Part shown: piece by piece, positions 61,242 through 64,000 of the stretch
How the letters are laid out: every line of letters starts with the position of its first letter
How positions within the stretch are numbered: the stretch's first letter is position 1
Assembly: GCF_002165375.2 (NCBI RefSeq)
Contig: NZ_CP032134.1
Span: 1,612,001-1,676,000, forward strand
DNA length: 64,000 nucleotides
Origin: Acinetobacter chinensis
Lineage (GTDB): Bacteria; Pseudomonadota; Gammaproteobacteria; Pseudomonadales; Moraxellaceae
Reading direction: 5' to 3'
The notes under the pieces: generated by a model
Told to the model about the DNA's origin: nothing
Seen by the model: only the letters and a program-made list of their open reading frames with translations
Databases searched by the model: none
Position numbers and translations under genes: made by a program

Positions 61242-62399
61242 ATGCAATCTTTTCCAATACAGTACAGGTTAAGTGGCTTCTACTTTTTTTATTATTCAAT
61301 CGTTGGCACGTTCATGCCGTATTGGAGTTTATACCTGCAACATCAAGGTTTTAATTTCGAACAGATTGGTATTCTTTCATCAATTGCCATTATTACACGG
61401 TTTTTTGCTCCTTTTATCTGGGGATGGGTGGCTGATAAAACAGGTAAACGGATGTTGCTTGTACGGATTGCTACATGGATGGAAGCAATAATATGGTTGA
61501 TGATTTTTATTATTCCCAATGATTTTCAGTCTATTGCATTACTCATGCTGATTTTCAGCTTTTTCCAGAATGCGATTCTGGCGCAGTTTGAAGGTGTGAC
61601 TTTATTCTGGTTAGCGGATCGCAGAGCTGAATTATATGGAAAGGTCCGTAAGTGGGGATCAATAGGTTTTATTGTAGGTGTTTTCAGTATAGGCGCATTG
61701 CTTGAAATTATTGATATTACAATGCTGCCAGTCATGCTGTTGTGTATCGCTTTTACGGCTTTTCTATGGTCGTTTACAGTCAAAGAGCCACATGCTGCAC
61801 CATTATCCCAGAAACGACTTGAACCTTTATGGCCTGTTTTAAAAAGACCTGTAGTCGCTGCTTTTTTCCTGATTGAATTTATTATGCTGTTTGCACAGGC
61901 TCCATTTTACAGTTTTTACAGCAATTATCTGAAAATGAATGGTTTCAGTACAACTCAGATCGGTTTTCTCTGGTCTGTTGGTGTGATTGCTGAAATTGTT
62001 ATGTTTGCTTATGCGACTTTATTTCTAAATAAATACAGCTGGAGAATGTTGACTATCATCTGCCTGCTGATGACGGCATTCCGTTTTATTCTGGCAGGTC
62101 TTTATCCAGACAGTTTTATTGCTCAGTTGATCTCTCAGAGTATGCATGCATTCAGTTTTGGTTTATTTCATATGATTGCAATGCGGGTGATTTTTCAGAA
62201 TTTTACAGCGGGTCAGCAAGGACGTGGTCAGGCGCTGTACAGTACAATGTGGGGACTGGGTGTCGCAAGTGGCAGTGTGCTTGCAGGTAAATACTGGAGC
62301 ACACTGTCTGGTGATGTGATCTTTATGATCGCGGGTTGTACGGCATTTATAGGTTTACTGTTTGTTTACTGGCTACCATCAAAGTTACAGACTGGTTAA
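61242..62399 (+). CDS. MFS transporter, HcaT/phenylpropionate-permease-like
   Basis: 385 residues with about 12 hydrophobic helices. N-terminal YRLSGFYFFYYSIVGTFMPY and QHQGFNFEQIGILSSIAII, FIWGWVADKTGKRMLLVRI (the loop 2-3 MFS motif), and a second-half counterpart, are typical of the MFS_1-like/HcaT family. Substrate unknown. First chromosome-type gene after the accessory zone; convergent with the amidase. Confidence 0.85.
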   Translation: MQSFPIQYRLSGFYFFYYSIVGTFMPYWSLYLQHQGFNFEQIGILSSIAIITRFFAPFIWGWVADKTGKRMLLVRIATWMEAIIWLMIFIIPNDFQSIALLMLIFSFFQNAILAQFEGVTLFWLADRRAELYGKVRKWGSIGFIVGVFSIGALLEIIDITMLPVMLLCIAFTAFLWSFTVKEPHAAPLSQKRLEPLWPVLKRPVVAAFFLIEFIMLFAQAPFYSFYSNYLKMNGFSTTQIGFLWSVGVIAEIVMFAYATLFLNKYSWRMLTIICLLMTAFRFILAGLYPDSFIAQLISQSMHAFSFGLFHMIAMRVIFQNFTAGQQGRGQALYSTMWGLGVASGSVLAGKYWSTLSGDVIFMIAGCTAFIGLLFVYWLPSKLQTG

Positions 62400-62428
62400 T
62401 TCAGTCACCAGTCTGCAAGATCAGGTTT

Positions 62429-63925
62429 TCAGAGTTTTATTTCTTTATAGCGGTAAAACCACGGCTGAACCCGTTCAAGCTGGGATGCCAGCTGTAACAG
62501 GACATCTTCACGGGCAAACGGCGCAATAAACTGTGAGCCTAAAGGCATATTTGCTTTATTCCAGTATAAAGGGACTGACATTGCGGGTAAGCCGGTTATG
62601 TTTGCCAGTTGAGTGAAAGGTACCCATTTCAGGTTTTCAGTAACGATCTGATCCACCATTTTACCCTGAGCCAGTAAGTGAGCCTTGTCCAGTCTAAGCA
62701 GACCTTTGAGTATGGTTTTTTGCCATCCTGGTGTCTGAATCTGACCATTTTCTGGAGCTGTGGTTGCAGTGGATGGTGTAAGGAAAAGGTCGTAGCTCTG
62801 AAAAAAATCATTCATCTGAGCTGTATATTTACCCCAGTTTTCGAGGTTGTGAATGTAGTCGAGCGCGCTGGTTTTAGCACCAAATGCAGCGAGTGCCTGT
62901 GAATCAAGCTCAAAGTCAGAGGGTTTTGCACCATGTTTCTGTATGATTTCACGCATGGTGAAAGAAAAATGACTGAACCAGGTCGTAATAAAATCCTTAG
63001 CCAACTGCATGCCGTCCATTTTGGGCTGATCTTCAACCACTGTATGTCCCAGTGACTCAAGCAGGCGGGCAGTATGCTGTACTGCTGCGATGGCATCAGC
63101 TGATACTTTAGTTCCGATTGGAGAAACTGTACTGAACGCAATTTTCAGGGGTTTCAGGGGCTTATCCAGAATATCAAGATAAGGCATCACAGGTTTTTCA
63201 ATTTTAAATAATGATGCATTTTCAGGGCCTTGTGCAGCATCAAGCATAGCAGCGCTGTCACGGACAGTTCTGCTCAGCACATGCTGTACAGCAGCTCCAT
63301 GCATGGCTTCACTCATGGACGGCCCCCACGGCGTTCTGCCACGGCTTGGCTTTAAACCGAACAGACCACAGTAGGATGCCGGTATGCGGATTGATCCACC
63401 ACCGTCTCCAGCACCTGCAACAGGAACAATGCCAGCTGCAACAGCAGAAGCTGAGCCTCCCGAAGAACCTCCACTGTTATGTTTAATATTCCATGGGTTT
63501 TTACAGCTACCCCAGGCTTCAGGTTCAGTGATGCCTTTAATTCCAAACTCTGGTGTATTGGTTCGTCCCAGTGTGACCACACCGGCATTTTCCCAGCGTT
63601 TTACGATTTCAGAATACTGTTCAGCATGGAAATTGATATTTTTAAAAAAACTGCATCCAAATGTGGAGGGTACACCTGCAAACTCCTGAAAGAGATCTTT
63701 CACCAGAAAAGGGACACCTGCAAATGCTCCAGAAAGCTCCTGCTGACTCCGGTTCTGGGCATATTCGTGCATTGGAATGGTAATTGCGTTCAAGGTAGGG
63801 TTAACCTGATTGGCTCTCTGTAAGGCAAGCTGTAACAGTTCAGAGGATGTGACTTCTTTTCTGGCAATCAGTTGAGCCAATCCCAGTCCATCGTATGAAA
63901 GATATTCGCTTAGTTTCATCATCAT
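62429..63925 (-). CDS. Amidase signature (AS) family enzyme
   Basis: 498 residues (start may be the second or third Met). Catalytic triad of AS enzymes: Lys in VPFLVKDLF near residue 72, cis-Ser in NSGGSSGGSASAVAAGI near 151, and nucleophile Ser in DGGGSIRIPASYCGLFG near 175, followed by LKPSRGRTPWGP. Hydrolyses an amide of unknown identity; not GatA, because the gatCAB context and length pattern are missing. The remaining 75 bp of the window show nothing further. Confidence 0.92.
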   Translation of the reverse strand: MMMKLSEYLSYDGLGLAQLIARKEVTSSELLQLALQRANQVNPTLNAITIPMHEYAQNRSQQELSGAFAGVPFLVKDLFQEFAGVPSTFGCSFFKNINFHAEQYSEIVKRWENAGVVTLGRTNTPEFGIKGITEPEAWGSCKNPWNIKHNSGGSSGGSASAVAAGIVPVAGAGDGGGSIRIPASYCGLFGLKPSRGRTPWGPSMSEAMHGAAVQHVLSRTVRDSAAMLDAAQGPENASLFKIEKPVMPYLDILDKPLKPLKIAFSTVSPIGTKVSADAIAAVQHTARLLESLGHTVVEDQPKMDGMQLAKDFITTWFSHFSFTMREIIQKHGAKPSDFELDSQALAAFGAKTSALDYIHNLENWGKYTAQMNDFFQSYDLFLTPSTATTAPENGQIQTPGWQKTILKGLLRLDKAHLLAQGKMVDQIVTENLKWVPFTQLANITGLPAMSVPLYWNKANMPLGSQFIAPFAREDVLLQLASQLERVQPWFYRYKEIKL

Positions 63926-64000
63926 CCTGATTTTATTTTATAGATAAAATATTTATAGGCGATTCAATGAAATGAAGCAATCATTACCTGGTTTCGACCC

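Overview
The window reads as an Acinetobacter chromosome: AT-rich DNA, Acinetobacter-type housekeeping neighbourhoods (clpA, argF, prpBC, tusDCBE), a UmuD/UmuC pair behind an Acinetobacter-type SOS palindrome, and IS3 and IS30 (ISAba125-like) insertion sequences. I cannot fix the species from sequence alone.

Layout. 1-11410 is core chromosome: the 3' part of clpA, a YnfA-type membrane protein, a secreted protein, an NAD-dependent epimerase, argF, a TetR-family gene cut in two by a 1282-bp IS3 element, prpB-prpC, a probable small RNA, an HxlR regulator and the tusDCBE operon on the minus strand. From about 11600 to 45265 lies an apparently complete siphovirus-type prophage: integrase, a minus-strand early operon, CI/Cro immunity region with six repeated operators, a CII-like regulator, a replication gene carrying an iteron-like origin, a RuvC-like resolvase, a Q-like antiterminator, a 6-kb cargo zone of small autonomous units (hypothetical proteins, structured RNAs, an initiator tRNA, an IS30 copy, a cold-shock protein, lipoproteins, a roadblock/LC7 protein), then HNH-terminase-portal-protease-capsid, connector and tail genes with a lambda-type -1 frameshift, a tape measure with an embedded M15-like peptidase, a J-like tip, an SGNH-hydrolase tail protein, two holin-like proteins and an N-acetylmuramidase endolysin. 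The right attachment site was not found.

45270-54220 is a stress and DNA-damage cluster: katE broken by a second, different IS3 element, lipocalin, umuDC with a small partner gene, a Q/N-rich repeat protein, an SRAP (abasic-site) protein, a DUF421/YetF membrane protein and small hydrophilic proteins. 54625-61015 is a decaying accessory zone: a haem-oxygenase-like iron enzyme next to a P4-type integrase, a 5'-truncated ybaK-like gene, and a duplicated immunity-like gene module whose first copy is frameshifted; the second copy of the 1282-bp IS3 element sits between the two modules. 61242-63925 returns to chromosome-type genes (MFS transporter, amidase).

How it works together. In the prophage, CI and Cro should act on the repeated TAAG-N4-CTTA operators both between themselves and in front of the minus-strand early operon, while a Q-like factor would let RNA polymerase read through the many hairpin terminators sitting between late genes. 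On the chromosome, three IS insertions and several truncations show recent gene loss: a TetR regulator next to prpB and the catalase katE are both disrupted, and each reads through again if the IS and one target-site copy are removed.
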